Assembly: GCF_018474015.1 (NCBI RefSeq)
Contig: NZ_JAHCSG010000005.1
Coordinates: 248,001 to 312,000 of the forward strand
Length of the DNA: 64,000 nt
DNA from: Williamsia sp. CHRR-6
GTDB lineage: Bacteria; Actinomycetota; Actinomycetes; Mycobacteriales; Mycobacteriaceae
Direction: 5' to 3'
Shown here: positions 1 to 12,414 of the stretch, one piece after another
Position numbering within the stretch: position 1 is the first letter of the stretch
Layout: every line of letters begins with the position of its first letter
Made by a program: the position numbers and the translations under genes
Notes under the pieces: generated by a model
Told to the model about the DNA's origin: nothing
Databases searched by the model: none
What the model saw: only the letters and a program-made list of their open reading frames with translations

Positions 1-1
1 C

Positions 2-832
2 AAGCAGACCAATCGGCTCCGTCACGCCCCGATCGCGCTGCTGCTGGTCGGGTTGATCCTGTTGACGATCGCACTGGCCGGTCCACAGGCCGACCGGCGG
101 ATTCCACGCAACAAGGCGACGGTGATCTTGGTGATCGACGTGTCGCGCTCGATGAACGCCACCGATGTGGCCCCGAGTCGTATCAAGGCGGCTCAGGTGG
201 CCGCAAAGAAGTTCGCCGACGAGTTGACCGACGGCATCAACCTCGGGCTCATCTCGTTCGCGGGGACCGCGACCACCCTGGTCTCGCCGACGCCGGACCG
301 CAGTGCCACCAAGGACGCGGTGGACAAGCTGCAGCTCGACGACAAGACGGCCACCGGCGAAGGCATCTTCGCCGCCATCCAGCAGATCAAGACCCTCAAC
401 GGGGTGCTTGGTGGCGACAAGGGGGCACCACCGGCGCGCATCGTGCTGGAGTCCGACGGCAAGGAGACCGTGCCCGACGACCCCAACGATCCCCGCGGGG
501 CCTTCACCGCAGCACGTAAGGCCAAGGAGGAGAAGATCCCGGTCAGCACCATCTCCTTCGGAACCCGAACCGGCACCGTCGATCTCGAGGGCGATCGCAT
601 CCCGGTCCCGGTCGACGACGACTCGTTGCGGCGCATCGCGTCGCTGTCCGGCGGAGACTTCTTCACCGCGAGCAGCCTCGACGAGCTGACCAAGGTCTAC
701 GACACGCTGCAGAAGCAGATCGGTTTCGAGACCCGCCGCGGGGACAACTCCCGACCCTGGGTCGTGGCCGGGACCATCCTGGTGGTGATCGCCGCCGCGG
801 GTGCGATCGCGATGAACCGGCGCCTTCCGTGA
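2..832 (+). CDS. VWA-domain membrane protein, Rv1481-like (5' end missing)
   Basis: The reading frame is open from the first bases of the window, so the N-terminus lies outside. The visible part begins with a hydrophobic segment ending near TIALAGP, followed by a von Willebrand factor A domain whose MIDAS motif reads DVSRSMNATD (DxSxS). A second hydrophobic segment (WVVAGTILVVIAAAGAIA) closes the protein, giving an extracytoplasmic or membrane-anchored VWA module between two helices. Proteins of this layout sit beside MoxR ATPase genes upstream of fabG1-inhA in mycobacteria and are thought to act with the MoxR chaperone. That role is family knowledge; the substrate is unknown. The fabG1 promoter follows 62 bp downstream. 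Confidence 0.88.
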   Translation, partial: KQTNRLRHAPIALLLVGLILLTIALAGPQADRRIPRNKATVILVIDVSRSMNATDVAPSRIKAAQVAAKKFADELTDGINLGLISFAGTATTLVSPTPDRSATKDAVDKLQLDDKTATGEGIFAAIQQIKTLNGVLGGDKGAPPARIVLESDGKETVPDDPNDPRGAFTAARKAKEEKIPVSTISFGTRTGTVDLEGDRIPVPVDDDSLRRIASLSGGDFFTASSLDELTKVYDTLQKQIGFETRRGDNSRPWVVAGTILVVIAAAGAIAMNRRLP

Positions 833-859
833 GGTTCCCCGGCGCCGAGGCGGCGGTAG

Positions 860-1663
<804 letters not shown>

Positions 1664-1762
1664 CCCGCCCGTGCGCCACGGACTGACTCTGAGATGTTCT
1701 GTGGCGCATCGCTTCATCCCAGCTCGCCACGCCCCAACCCGACCCACCGCTAGGAGATCATC

Positions 1763-2593
1763 GTGAGTGGACTGCTCGAGGGCAAGACCATCCTTGTCAC
1801 CGGCATCATCACCGACTCGTCCATCGCCTTCCATGCCGCTGCGATGGCACAGGAACAGGGTGCCCGGGTGATCATCACCGGATTCGATCGCCTGCGCCTC
1901 ATCGACCGCATCGCCCAACGGCTGCCCAAAGAGGTCGGCCCGGCCATCGAGCTCGACGCCACCGACGAGGAGCATCTGGCGACCCTGGCCGACCGGCTGC
2001 GCGAGGTGGCGCCCGAGGGTATCGACGGTGTGCTGCACTCCATCGCGTTCGCGCCGCGCACACTGATGGGACCCGACGCCAAACCGTTCCTCGACGGCCC
2101 AGGACCCGATGCGGCACAGGCCTTTCAGGTGTCGGCGTGGAGCTATGCGGCACTGGCCCGCGCGGTACTGCCGGTGATGAACGAGGGTGGCTCGATCGTG
2201 GGCATGGACTTCGACCCGCGCACCGCGATGCCGTACTACAACTGGATGGGTGTGGCCAAGGCCGCGCTGGAATCGGTGAACCGCTACGTGGCCCGCGAGG
2301 TGGGTGCGGCCAAGCGGGTGCGCTCCAACCTCGTCGCCGCCGGGCCCATCAAGACGTTGGCCGCCAAGGCGATTGCGGGCACCGCCACCGACGACGCCAA
2401 GAAGCTCGATCAGCTCAACGAGTACTGGGACGGTGCCTCGCCCATCGGCTGGGATGTCGATGATCCCTCTGCGGTCGCCAAGTCGATCTGCGCGGTGCTC
2501 TCCGATTGGCTTCCCGCCACCACCGGTTCGATCATCTACGTCGACGGCGGCGCGAGCCACAACACGTGGTTTCCCGAGGACGGGCAGTCATGA
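1763..2593 (+). CDS. inhA: NADH-dependent enoyl-ACP reductase InhA
   Basis: Reduces trans-2-enoyl-ACP in FAS-II, the step blocked by isoniazid-NAD adducts in mycobacteria. The protein (276 aa) starts [20 protein letters not shown], the extended SDR cofactor motif typical of InhA/FabI. The GMDFDP segment carries the active-site Phe, and [12 protein letters not shown] carries the catalytic Tyr and the Lys six residues on. The end reads [11 protein letters not shown], close to the mycobacterial C-terminus. The GTG start at 1763 is preceded by AGGAGATCATC, a clear ribosome-binding site. The stop overlaps the hemH ATG (ATGA), so the two are translationally coupled. A 99-bp gap separates it from fabG1. 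Confidence 0.96.
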   Translation: MSGLLEGKTILVTGIITDSSIAFHAAAMAQEQGARVIITGFDRLRLIDRIAQRLPKEVGPAIELDATDEEHLATLADRLREVAPEGIDGVLHSIAFAPRTLMGPDAKPFLDGPGPDAAQAFQVSAWSYAALARAVLPVMNEGGSIVGMDFDPRTAMPYYNWMGVAKAALESVNRYVAREVGAAKRVRSNLVAAGPIKTLAAKAIAGTATDDAKKLDQLNEYWDGASPIGWDVDDPSAVAKSICAVLSDWLPATTGSIIYVDGGASHNTWFPEDGQS

Positions 2594-3657
2594 GTTCGTT
2601 CGACGCCCTGCTGTACCTGTCCTTCGGCGGACCCAACGGACCTGATGATGTGATGCCGTTTCTGGAGAACGTCACCCGCGGCCGTGGGATCCCGCGTGAG
2701 CGGCTGGAATCGGTGGCCGAGCACTACTTTCACTTCGGCGGTGTCTCACCGATCAACGAGCTCAACCTCGACATCATCGAACGGCTGAAGGCCGCGCTGT
2801 CGGCCGAATCGATCGACCTGCCGGTCTATTTCGGAAACCGCAACTGGCATCCGATGATCGAGGACACGCTGGGGAAGATGTACGACGACGGGCACCGCCG
2901 GGTACTGGTCTTCCCGACCTCGGCCTGGGGCGGATTCTCCGGATGTGGGCAGTACCACGACGACATCCGACGGGCTTTGGACGCGCTCAACGCCCGCGTC
3001 GGTGCGCAATCGGACGTGATGACCCTGCGCAAGCTCCCGCAGTACTGGGACCGGCCCGAGATGGTGGGCGCCTGCGCGGACGCGGTCACCACCGCCATCG
3101 CACAGCTACCCGATGACGTTCGCGACCGTGCGCGACTGGTGTTCACCGCCCACTCCATCCCGGTGGCGGCCGACGCCGCCGCCGGACCCCCGGAACTCGG
3201 CGGCCACCTGTACAGCAAGCAGGTCGAGAAGGCATCGGCAGCAGTGGCTTCGGCAGTGGGGGTGTCCGACTACGACGTCGTGTGGCAGTCCCGGTCGGGC
3301 CCACCGCAGGTGCCGTGGCTGGAACCAGACATCTGTGACCATCTGGAGTCCCGTGCGGGCGCCGGTGATCCGGCGTTCGTCATCTGCCCCATCGGGTTCG
3401 TCTCCGATCATCTCGAGGTGGTCTGGGACCTCGACACCGAGGCCCGGGAGGTGGCCACTCGGTTGGGCACCCCGATGCAACGCGCGGCGACGGTGGGCAC
3501 CGACGACCGGTTCGTGACGATGATCGTCTCGGCGGTGCGCACGCAGCTCGACGGGGTCGATCCCCTCGACGCGGGCCTGGGATGTCGGGAGAACGGCACG
3601 CGCTGCGCTCCGGGATGTTGTGTCTCGCAACGCCCGTCGCGTCCCGCCTCGGCCTGA
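2590..3657 (+). CDS. hemH: Ferrochelatase (coproporphyrin III type)
   Basis: Inserts Fe2+ into the porphyrin ring; actinobacterial members use coproporphyrin III and are also named CpfC. The 355-aa protein opens [16 protein letters not shown], the family signature, and has the catalytic His region TAHSIP. Cys119 (SGCGQY) and a C-terminal cluster at Cys332, Cys339 and Cys343/344 are visible. Cys residues at equivalent places ligate a [2Fe-2S] cluster in mycobacterial ferrochelatase, so a cluster is likely here. The tail after residue 345 is short and Pro/Ser-rich. The start ATG overlaps the inhA stop, placing hemH in the fabG1-inhA operon. Family identity is secure; the exact porphyrin substrate is inferred. 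Confidence 0.94.
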   Translation: MSSFDALLYLSFGGPNGPDDVMPFLENVTRGRGIPRERLESVAEHYFHFGGVSPINELNLDIIERLKAALSAESIDLPVYFGNRNWHPMIEDTLGKMYDDGHRRVLVFPTSAWGGFSGCGQYHDDIRRALDALNARVGAQSDVMTLRKLPQYWDRPEMVGACADAVTTAIAQLPDDVRDRARLVFTAHSIPVAADAAAGPPELGGHLYSKQVEKASAAVASAVGVSDYDVVWQSRSGPPQVPWLEPDICDHLESRAGAGDPAFVICPIGFVSDHLEVVWDLDTEAREVATRLGTPMQRAATVGTDDRFVTMIVSAVRTQLDGVDPLDAGLGCRENGTRCAPGCCVSQRPSRPASA

Positions 3658-3663
3658 GTGGAG

Positions 3664-4497
3664 TCAGCCCTGCAGATCGTCGGCGATGCTGAGCAGGGTG
3701 TTGACCGCGGTCATCCGGGCCACCCGGGCCAACCCGCGCAGCTGCTCGGCGGCGTGATCGGCGCTCGACTGCGTCGCCGAGGTGAGTCCGAAGGTGGGCG
3801 CGCGTTCGGCGACCAGATCGACGATCGCCGCCACCTGGGTGGCCTGCGTCATCACCCGCACCACGCGGTCCTCCGACTGTGGGGGCAGCTCCACCCCGGC
3901 CCGCTGCGTGAGCGCCGCCAACCTCAACCGCAGATCAGTTCCGCTGTCGCGGCCCCCGACCTCGATCGAGCCCAGGCTCGCGAACAGGGTTGCGGCGTCC
4001 CGGATGCCTTCCCGCAGGCTGTATTCGGTGGCGGCGAGGCTGTCCACCACAATCGGCGGTACCGCACCGAGATCGTGCAGCGTCCAGACGATCGTGTCGA
4101 GCCCCGCAGGACGAGCCAACAGGCCGAAGGCGTTGTCGTCCAGTTCGTCTCGCGGCCAGATGACCATGATCTCGCCGGCGTCGAGAGCTTGGTCGAGAAC
4201 AGGTGACGGCTTGATGCCGTAGGTGGCGCCGGGCGCGGGCAGCACGAGTCGGAGCCGATCTGAGGCCCGCAGCACGCCCAACAGCCCGCCCGCACCCGCC
4301 TGCGCTCCGCCCAACGAGAACGTCTCGGCGGCACGGTGATCGGCTGCGACCACCCGGTGGTGCAGTGCGGTATCCGACAGCGAGTCCAGCACGTCGTCGG
4401 GCGCACACGACCCCGAGCGCCATAACGCGCCCCAGGTGGACAGTGCCGTCAGTGCGCGTAGGCCGCTCGGTGACGGCTGCTGGGTGGTCTCGGACAT
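3664..4497 (-). CDS. Conserved hypothetical protein (Rv1486c-like position)
   Basis: A 277-aa soluble protein with no motif I recognise. It is Ala/Leu-rich, has no signal peptide or membrane helix, and contains segments such as IMVIWPRDELDDNAFGLLARPAG and DRVVRVMTQATQVAAIVDLVAERAP. It lies convergent to hemH with only 6 bp between the stops, and divergent to the DUF3097 gene. A conserved hypothetical occupies this place after hemH in mycobacteria, which is the main reason to accept it as a real gene together with its length and actinobacterial codon pattern. Function unknown. Confidence 0.8.
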   Translation of the reverse strand: MSETTQQPSPSGLRALTALSTWGALWRSGSCAPDDVLDSLSDTALHHRVVAADHRAAETFSLGGAQAGAGGLLGVLRASDRLRLVLPAPGATYGIKPSPVLDQALDAGEIMVIWPRDELDDNAFGLLARPAGLDTIVWTLHDLGAVPPIVVDSLAATEYSLREGIRDAATLFASLGSIEVGGRDSGTDLRLRLAALTQRAGVELPPQSEDRVVRVMTQATQVAAIVDLVAERAPTFGLTSATQSSADHAAEQLRGLARVARMTAVNTLLSIADDLQG

Positions 4498-4572
4498 CCC
4501 CGTCCACGATAGCCGCGGGGATCGATGCCGGACGGGTCGGCGTGGCGGGTCGCACCCGGAGTCGATCGTCTC

Positions 4573-4578
4573 TAGCGT
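4573..4578 (+). promoter_or_regulatory. -10 box (TAGCGT), leaderless start of DUF3097 gene
   Basis: TAGCGT ends 7 nt before GTG 4586, with no ribosome-binding site between. This selects GTG 4586 over the second in-frame GTG at 4592. Confidence 0.55.
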
Positions 4579-4585
4579 CGGGACA

Positions 4586-5437
4586 GTGAGTGTGAGTCGA
4601 GGTGACGACCGATACGGGTCGGACGTACTGGCATCCCGAGCGCGCCGACGTGTCCCCGCGGCCGCGACGGTGCCGGCTGAGCGTGGGCTGGTGGTCGAAG
4701 ACGCGGTCTCTGGGTTCTGTGGCGCAGTGGTCGGTTTCGAGCGGGGTTACGACGGTGAGCACGTCCGGCTCGAGGACCGTGCCGGACGGACGCGGATCTT
4801 CGCGATGCGTGAGGCCGCATTCCTGATCGATGGCGTACCGACCACCCTGACCCGTCCCACGGTGGTCTCCGCCCCGGCGCGACGGCTCACCGCGTCGGGG
4901 TCGGTGGCGGCGCCGGTGCGTCGTGCCCGTACCGCCCGGGCCAGTCGGATCTTTGTCGAGGGCGTGCACGATGCAGCTCTGGTGGAACGCATCTGGGGCG
5001 ATGACCTGCGCGCCGAGGGCGTGGTGGTGTGCAGCCTGGACGGGCTGGACAACCTGGCCCAGGTCATGGCCGAGTTCGCCCCTGCCCCGCACCGCCGCGC
5101 GGGGATCCTGGTCGATCACCTGGTGGCCGATTCGAAGGAGAGTCGACTCACCGCCGGACTGGGTCCGCACGTGTTGGTGTGTGGTCACCCGTTCGTCGAT
5201 GTCTGGGAAGCGGTCAAACCCGAGCGGGTGGGCATCACCGCGTGGCCCACGGTGCCGCGGTCGGAGGAATGGAAGGCCGGTGTGTGTCGACGGCTGGGTT
5301 GGGGCAGCCCGCAGGACGGGTGGCGCCACATCTACGGCCGGGTGAGCGATTTCCGTGATGTCCGAGTGGAATTGCTGCGCAGCGTCGAAGAGCTCATCGA
5401 CTTCGTGACCTCAGTGGACACCGACTCCGGCAGGTGA
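4586..5437 (+). CDS. DUF3097 family protein
   Basis: A 283-aa protein of the actinobacterial DUF3097 family. The N-terminal part (VPAAATVPAERGLVVEDAVSGFCGAVVG) resembles a small beta-rich domain, and the later part contains RIFVEGVHDAALVERIWGDDLRAEGV and GILVDHLV. These read like a Toprim-type fold (acidic E and DH motifs), suggesting nucleic-acid or phosphotransfer chemistry, but this is inference. No membrane segment is seen. The start is set by the leaderless promoter just upstream. It stands alone between a divergent hypothetical and the nfeD-like gene. Confidence 0.85.
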   Translation: MSVSRGDDRYGSDVLASRARRRVPAAATVPAERGLVVEDAVSGFCGAVVGFERGYDGEHVRLEDRAGRTRIFAMREAAFLIDGVPTTLTRPTVVSAPARRLTASGSVAAPVRRARTARASRIFVEGVHDAALVERIWGDDLRAEGVVVCSLDGLDNLAQVMAEFAPAPHRRAGILVDHLVADSKESRLTAGLGPHVLVCGHPFVDVWEAVKPERVGITAWPTVPRSEEWKAGVCRRLGWGSPQDGWRHIYGRVSDFRDVRVELLRSVEELIDFVTSVDTDSGR

Positions 5438-5551
5438 GCCGCCATCGACACCAACCGCTGAGTAGACCCCGCGCGCCGCAACTGATGGTGTCAGGACGTC
5501 GACCTTGCCAGTCGGATGTCCGGCGCGCCCGGCATCTGGCACGATGAAGCC

Positions 5552-5980
5552 ATGTCCGCGGCAGTGTGGTTGATCGTGGCGCTGATCCTGTTGGGGGCTG
5601 AGGCTCTCGGCGGTGAGTTGGTGCTGCTGATGCTGGCCGGGGGAGCGTTCGCGGCGGCCGCGACCGCGGCCGCCACCGACAGTCCGGTGCTCGTCGAAGG
5701 CATCGTCTTCGCCGTCGTCTCGGTGGTGCTCCTGATCACGGTGCGACCGGTCGCCCGCCGACAGCTGAGCAAGCGGCCCGCGTTGGCCACCAACGCGCAA
5801 GCCCTGCCGGGCAAGACTGCGACGGTGATCGAGCTCGTCAGCGGCCAGGGTGGGCAGGTGCGGCTCGCCGGTGAGGTGTGGTCGGCGCGGTCGTTGCACC
5901 CGGGCGACGAATTCGCACCTGGTCAGGACGTGCAGGTGATGGAAATCGACGGCGCCACGGCTGTGGTGTGGAGAAACTAG
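5552..5980 (+). CDS. NfeD-like membrane protein (short form)
   Basis: A 142-aa protein with two or three hydrophobic helices in the first ~75 residues (AVWLIVALILLGAEALGGELVLLMLAG; EGIVFAVVSVVLLITV), then a C-terminal OB-fold-like domain of the NfeD type (GKTATVIELVSGQGGQVRLAGEVWSARS). Short NfeD proteins pair with SPFH/stomatin proteins in membrane microdomains, and an SPFH gene follows after 9 bp, so the two almost certainly form an operon. The usual ClpP-like protease domain of long NfeD is absent. ATG 5552 is the first start that places the helix at the N-terminus. Confidence 0.88.
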   Translation: MSAAVWLIVALILLGAEALGGELVLLMLAGGAFAAAATAAATDSPVLVEGIVFAVVSVVLLITVRPVARRQLSKRPALATNAQALPGKTATVIELVSGQGGQVRLAGEVWSARSLHPGDEFAPGQDVQVMEIDGATAVVWRN

Positions 5981-5989
5981 GAGTCATTG

Positions 5990-7165
5990 ATGGGAATCGG
6001 GCTGATCTTCGCCGTGGTGCTCGCCCTTGTCGTGGTGGTGATCCTGCTCCGATCGGTAGCGCTGATCCCGCAGGCCGAGGCGGCCGTGATCGAACGATTG
6101 GGCCGTTTCACGCGGACCGTGTCTGGGCAACTCACCCTGCTCATCCCGTTCGTCGATCGCATCCGAGCGCGCGTGGACCTGCGCGAGCAGGTGGTGTCGT
6201 TTCCCCCGCAGCCGGTGATCACCGAGGACAATCTCACCCTCTCCATCGACACCGTTGTCTACTTCCAGGTGACTGTCCCGCAGGCAGCTGTCTACGAGAT
6301 CAACGACTACATCGTCGGTGTGGAGCAGCTGGCCACCACCACCCTGCGCAATGTGGTGGGTGGGATGACGCTGGAGGAGACCCTCACCTCGCGTGACTCG
6401 ATCAACGCGCAGCTGCGCGGTGTTCTCGACGAGGCAACCGGACGCTGGGGTCTGCGGGTCGCGCGGGTCGAGTTGAAGAGCATCATGCCGCCGCCGTCGA
6501 TTCAGGAATCGATGGAGAAGCAGATGAAGGCCGACCGTGAGAAGCGCGCAATGATCCTCACCGCCGAAGGTCAGCGTGAGTCGTCGATCAAGACCGCCGA
6601 GGGCAACAAGCAGAGCCAGATCCTCGCCGCCGAAGGTGCCAAGCAAGCGGCCATCCTCGCTGCCGAGGCCGAACGGCAGTCACAGATCCTGCGTGCTCAA
6701 GGTGATCGGGCGTCGCAGTACCTCAAGGCTCAGGGTGAGGCGAAGTCGATCGAGCGAGTGTTCGCCGCCATCAAGGCAGCCAAGCCCACCCCCGAGCTGT
6801 TGGCCTACCAGTACCTGCAGAAGTTGCCGGAAATGGCTGCTGGTGAGGGCAACTCGGTGTGGGTGGTGCCGTCCGACTTCGGGTCGGCTCTACAGGGCTT
6901 TGCCAGGTCCTTCGCTCAGCAAGGCGATGACGGGGTATTCCGCTACCAACCGTCTGGCAACGACGATGCCGTCGCCATCGACGACTCCGACACCGAGGAC
7001 TGGTTCGATCTGAAGTCCGATCCACACGTCGTCAAGGCCGCCGGCGACGCTGAGGCGGTGGCCCAGAGCCCGATCGACGGGGTGGTCGACCACGCCGACG
7101 GTCGAGTCGACCACGCCCCGGACCAGGACTCGCAGAACCAGCCCTGGCCGCCGCCTGCTCCCTAG
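5990..7165 (+). CDS. SPFH/band-7 membrane protein (stomatin/QmcA-like)
   Basis: A 391-aa protein with an N-terminal membrane anchor (LIFAVVLALVVVVILLRSV) followed by the SPFH domain (IPQAEAAVIERLGRFTRTVSG; VEQLATTTLRNVVGGMTLEE). Residues ~175-255 form a long Ala/Glu/Gln-rich helix with repeated AEG/AQG units, the coiled-coil oligomerisation segment. The last ~80 residues are acidic and low-complexity. Such proteins scaffold membrane microdomains and control membrane proteases. The ATG follows an AGGAG site at 5979-5983, and the partner NfeD-like gene ends 9 bp before. A hairpin lies after the stop. Confidence 0.92.
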   Translation: MGIGLIFAVVLALVVVVILLRSVALIPQAEAAVIERLGRFTRTVSGQLTLLIPFVDRIRARVDLREQVVSFPPQPVITEDNLTLSIDTVVYFQVTVPQAAVYEINDYIVGVEQLATTTLRNVVGGMTLEETLTSRDSINAQLRGVLDEATGRWGLRVARVELKSIMPPPSIQESMEKQMKADREKRAMILTAEGQRESSIKTAEGNKQSQILAAEGAKQAAILAAEAERQSQILRAQGDRASQYLKAQGEAKSIERVFAAIKAAKPTPELLAYQYLQKLPEMAAGEGNSVWVVPSDFGSALQGFARSFAQQGDDGVFRYQPSGNDDAVAIDDSDTEDWFDLKSDPHVVKAAGDAEAVAQSPIDGVVDHADGRVDHAPDQDSQNQPWPPPAP

Positions 7166-7174
7166 GTCGATGTT

Positions 7175-7200
7175 GTCGCACGCCGGTGTTGTCGTGCGAC
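7175..7200. terminator. Hairpin between convergent genes, probable bidirectional terminator
   Basis: Perfect 8-bp inverted repeat GTCGCACG / CGTGCGAC with a 10-nt loop, placed 10 bp after the SPFH stop and 25 bp before the end of the convergent TVP38 gene. There is no T-tract, which is common for actinobacterial terminators. Confidence 0.6.
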
Positions 7201-7225
7201 GGTCTGCGCGCAGGTCGGTCTGATG

Positions 7226-7963
7226 TCAGGTCGTGGTCTGGGTCGCCGGTTGGTTGCCGGCAACATCGTCGCCGATGTCATCGGCGGTCGTCGTGCCGGC
7301 GGTGGGTTCGGTCACCGGCAGCCACGCGTCGAGGCCCATCCCGATGAGGCCCAGCGCGACACCGGCCGCTGAGATGATGAGGTTGACGGGGTGGGCGCCG
7401 CCGGAGAGCACGCTGCCGAGCAGGACCACCGACACTGTGCCCGGCAGGATGCCTACGAAGGTGGCACACACATAGGGCACCAGACGGATCGGCGAGAGCG
7501 CGGCCAGGTAGTTCAGGATCGAGAACGGGACCGGCGCGATCATTCGCAGTGAACCGACTGCCAGCCACCCGCGTCTGTCGAGGCGGCGTGCCACCGCTCG
7601 AGCGGCAGGATGAGTGATGCGGTCGGCTACGGCGTGTCCGCCGACCGCTCGGACGAGGACGAACGCCGCAACCGCCGCGGTCATCGTGGCGCCCACCGCG
7701 ACCGCCAGGCCCAGGATCGGCCCGAACATCACCCCGGAGGCGAGGGTGAAGATCGTGCGTGGGATCGGGGTGATGCAGACCAGTGCGTGCACCACGACGA
7801 ACACGAGCACGAACCACCCGCCCAACGACGCCGACCACGTACGGAACTGCTCGGTGTCAGGAAGTCCCACCACGGCGGCCACCACGGCGACGGCGGCGAA
7901 CACGCCCATCATCGCCAGGACCCGCCACCACCGCCGCACCGCCTTGACCACGGTTTTCGACAT
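7226..7963 (-). CDS. TVP38/TMEM64 family membrane protein (VTT domain)
   Basis: A 245-aa polytopic membrane protein. A short basic N-terminus (SKTVVKAVRRWWR) precedes the first helix. The VTT/DedA-like core follows, with HALVCITPIPRTIFTLASGVMFGPILGLAVAVG and RMIAPVPFSILNYLAALSPI, the paired reentrant-loop segments with Pro and Arg typical of the family. A Thr-rich hydrophilic tail ends the protein. VTT proteins are linked to lipid scrambling or undecaprenyl-phosphate and phospholipid transport; the substrate here is unknown. It is divergent from mutA, with a 270-bp shared upstream region. Confidence 0.88.
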   Translation of the reverse strand: MSKTVVKAVRRWWRVLAMMGVFAAVAVVAAVVGLPDTEQFRTWSASLGGWFVLVFVVVHALVCITPIPRTIFTLASGVMFGPILGLAVAVGATMTAAVAAFVLVRAVGGHAVADRITHPAARAVARRLDRRGWLAVGSLRMIAPVPFSILNYLAALSPIRLVPYVCATFVGILPGTVSVVLLGSVLSGGAHPVNLIISAAGVALGLIGMGLDAWLPVTEPTAGTTTADDIGDDVAGNQPATQTTT

Positions 7964-8233
7964 TACCGAAGACTGGCCACCCGCCTCCCGACCGAGCGTT
8001 CACACGGGTGTGACGGGGGTCTCATTCCGAGGTGGGGTACAAGTCATGGATACAGATCGTGCCCACCGTGTCTTCGCAGGCACCGAAACGGTTCCAGCGG
8101 TGGCTACGATCACGAGCAATCGGTCACAGCGAATCGTCGCCGGGTCGATCCGAAGTGGTCTCGCCGACCGCGTCGGGTCGGTCGAGCAGCGACGACGATC
8201 GCATCGGATCGACGAGCGATGGGAGATCCACCG
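7964..8233. other. Divergent intergenic region TVP38 / mutA, the longest gap in the window
   Basis: Contains the TCACAC-GG-GTGTGA palindrome (8000-8013) and no RNA gene that I can recognise. Short open frames cross it, including one from ATG 8046, but none has a ribosome-binding site or protein-like composition. The mutA ribosome-binding site GGGAGA is at 8221-8226. Confidence 0.5.
8000..8013. promoter_or_regulatory. Palindrome TCACAC-GG-GTGTGA, possible operator
   Basis: A perfect 6-bp inverted repeat with a 2-bp centre in the control region shared by the TVP38 gene and mutA. Symmetry and position suggest a dimeric regulator site. No cognate regulator gene is adjacent, so the assignment is tentative. 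Confidence 0.35.
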
Positions 8234-10135
8234 GTGGCGGACGAGTCGACCTTGGACAGCTCTGCGGCCCGACGGGCCTGGGAGTCGGCGGTGGCCGGGG
8301 TGTTGGAGAAGTCCCGTCGCGGGGCCGCCCTCCCCACCCCACCGTCGGCTGCGCTGACCACCACCACCTACGACGGCATCGACATCAAACCGCTCTACGA
8401 CATCACCGACGAGCTCGGCGAACCGGCGTTGCCCGGGCGGTTCCCGTTCACCCGTGGTCGCGACGCGGCTCGTGACGTCAACCGTGGCTGGCATGTGACC
8501 GCCCACTTCGGCGGACGCGGCCAGTCCGCCACCGAGGTCAACGCCGACATCCTCGACTCTCTGGCCACCGGCGTCAGCGCCATCTGGCTGACCAGTCCCG
8601 CCGGCGACCTGCCCGCCGCGCTCGACGGGGTGTTGCTTGACCTGGCCCCGCTGACCCTTGACGTCGGGTCTGACACCGAGGTCGTCGCCGGAGCCCTGTT
8701 CGACCTGCTCGACGCCCGCCCCGAGGGCTCGGCACCTGCGGTGAGCGTCGCACTGGGAGCCGATCCGTTGACCGCGGCGTTTGCCGGACGCGCCGCGGTC
8801 TCCGTCGACGCCGCAATCGGCCTGGCCATCCGGGCCGCGGCTCGGACCGACACCGTGCGCGCCATCACCGTCGATGGACGAGTGTTCCACGATGCAGGTG
8901 CCACCGAGGCCCAACAGGTCGGTGCTGCGGTGGCCGCAGGCGTCGACTACGTACGGGCGATGATGGCCGCCGGTCTCGATCCTGCCGCTGCACTGGGCCA
9001 GATCGAGTTCCGGTTCGCCGCCACCGACGCGCAGTTCGAGACCATCGCCACCTTCCGCGCCGCCCGGCGGGTGTGGGCGCGGGTGGCCGAACTCTTCGGT
9101 GTCCCCGGGGCCGGTGACGCCCCGCAACACGCGGTCACCTCAGCGGCGATGATGACCCGTCGCGATCCGTGGGTGAACATGTTGCGCACCACCCTCGGCG
9201 CCTTCGGGGCGGGCGTCGGGGGAGCCGATCAGGTGACGGTGCTCCCGTTCGACGCGGCCCTGCCGACCGGGGCGATCACGGTGTCGCGCACGTTCGCCGA
9301 CCGGATGGCCAAGAACACGCAGCTGTTGCTCATCGAGGAATCACACCTCGGGCGTGTGATCGATCCGGCCGCCGGGTCTTGGTACGTCGAGAAACTCACC
9401 AACGACCTCGCCGCCGCTGCGTGGACGTTCATGCAACAGGTGGAGCGAGCCGGCGGACATCGGGCCGCGCTCGCCGACGGCAGCCTCGCCGAGGCGATCG
9501 CCGCGACGCGCTCGGCTCGCGCCTCCGACATCGCCCACCGGCGCGTTCCGATCACCGGGGTGAGCGAGTTCCCCGACGTGTCCGAGGCGCCCCTGTCGCC
9601 CGCGGCCGACGACCCTGGGTTGTACCGCTACGCTGCGGCCTTCGAGGCCTTGCGCGACCGATCCGATACACACCTGCGCGCCACCGGCGCCCGCCCGGCG
9701 GCGTTGCTCGCGCCGCTGGGCAGCATCGCCGAGTACAACGCGCGAACCACCTTCACCGCGAACCTGCTGGCCGCAGGCGGGATCGTGGCGATCGACCCCG
9801 GACCGGCAGCGGGATCGTCTGCGGACCATTTGAATGCCGCTGCCCAGACTGCTGCCGCGTCGGTCGCGGTGATCTGTGGCACCGACAAGCGGTACGCAGA
9901 CGAGCTCACCGAGGCAGTGGCCACACTGCGCGCCGCCGGAGTGACACGAGTCCTGGTCGCCGGGTCGGCGTCGGTGGCCGCCGAGCTCACCGAGGATCGC
10001 CGTCCCGACGGGTTCCTCAGCTCGGGGATTGACGCGGTGGCCGCTCTCACCGACATCCTGGACCTGCTCGCACCTCCAAGCGCCCAATCGCCGGCCACCA
10101 CCCCGAGTACCGGGTCCACCGCACAGGGAGCATGA
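8234..10135 (+). CDS. mutA: Methylmalonyl-CoA mutase small (alpha-type, non-B12) subunit
   Basis: About 633 aa. It forms the heterodimer with MutB that interconverts succinyl-CoA and methylmalonyl-CoA. The TIM-barrel part resembles MutB ([40 protein letters not shown]), but the C-terminal domain lacks the DxHxxG cobalamin-ligand motif (it reads [20 protein letters not shown]), as expected for the small subunit. GTG 8234 is preferred because GGGAGA lies 7 nt before it; an in-frame ATG at 8219 is the alternative. The stop lies at the start of mutB. In actinomycetes the pair serves propionate and odd-chain or cholesterol catabolism, or supplies methylmalonyl-CoA for methyl-branched lipids. Confidence 0.94.
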   Translation: MADESTLDSSAARRAWESAVAGVLEKSRRGAALPTPPSAALTTTTYDGIDIKPLYDITDELGEPALPGRFPFTRGRDAARDVNRGWHVTAHFGGRGQSATEVNADILDSLATGVSAIWLTSPAGDLPAALDGVLLDLAPLTLDVGSDTEVVAGALFDLLDARPEGSAPAVSVALGADPLTAAFAGRAAVSVDAAIGLAIRAAARTDTVRAITVDGRVFHDAGATEAQQVGAAVAAGVDYVRAMMAAGLDPAAALGQIEFRFAATDAQFETIATFRAARRVWARVAELFGVPGAGDAPQHAVTSAAMMTRRDPWVNMLRTTLGAFGAGVGGADQVTVLPFDAALPTGAITVSRTFADRMAKNTQLLLIEESHLGRVIDPAAGSWYVEKLTNDLAAAAWTFMQQVERAGGHRAALADGSLAEAIAATRSARASDIAHRRVPITGVSEFPDVSEAPLSPAADDPGLYRYAAAFEALRDRSDTHLRATGARPAALLAPLGSIAEYNARTTFTANLLAAGGIVAIDPGPAAGSSADHLNAAAQTAAASVAVICGTDKRYADELTEAVATLRAAGVTRVLVAGSASVAAELTEDRRPDGFLSSGIDAVAALTDILDLLAPPSAQSPATTPSTGSTAQGA

Positions 10136-10137
10136 CC

Positions 10138-12399
<2,262 letters not shown>

Positions 12400-12414
12400 G
12401 CCGGTCGCGACCAC

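Noticed and set aside
8046-8357. Possible small gene from ATG 8046 upstream of mutA
   Set aside because: Out of frame with mutA and overlapping it, no ribosome-binding site, and its translation turns into Arg/Pro-rich shadow sequence.
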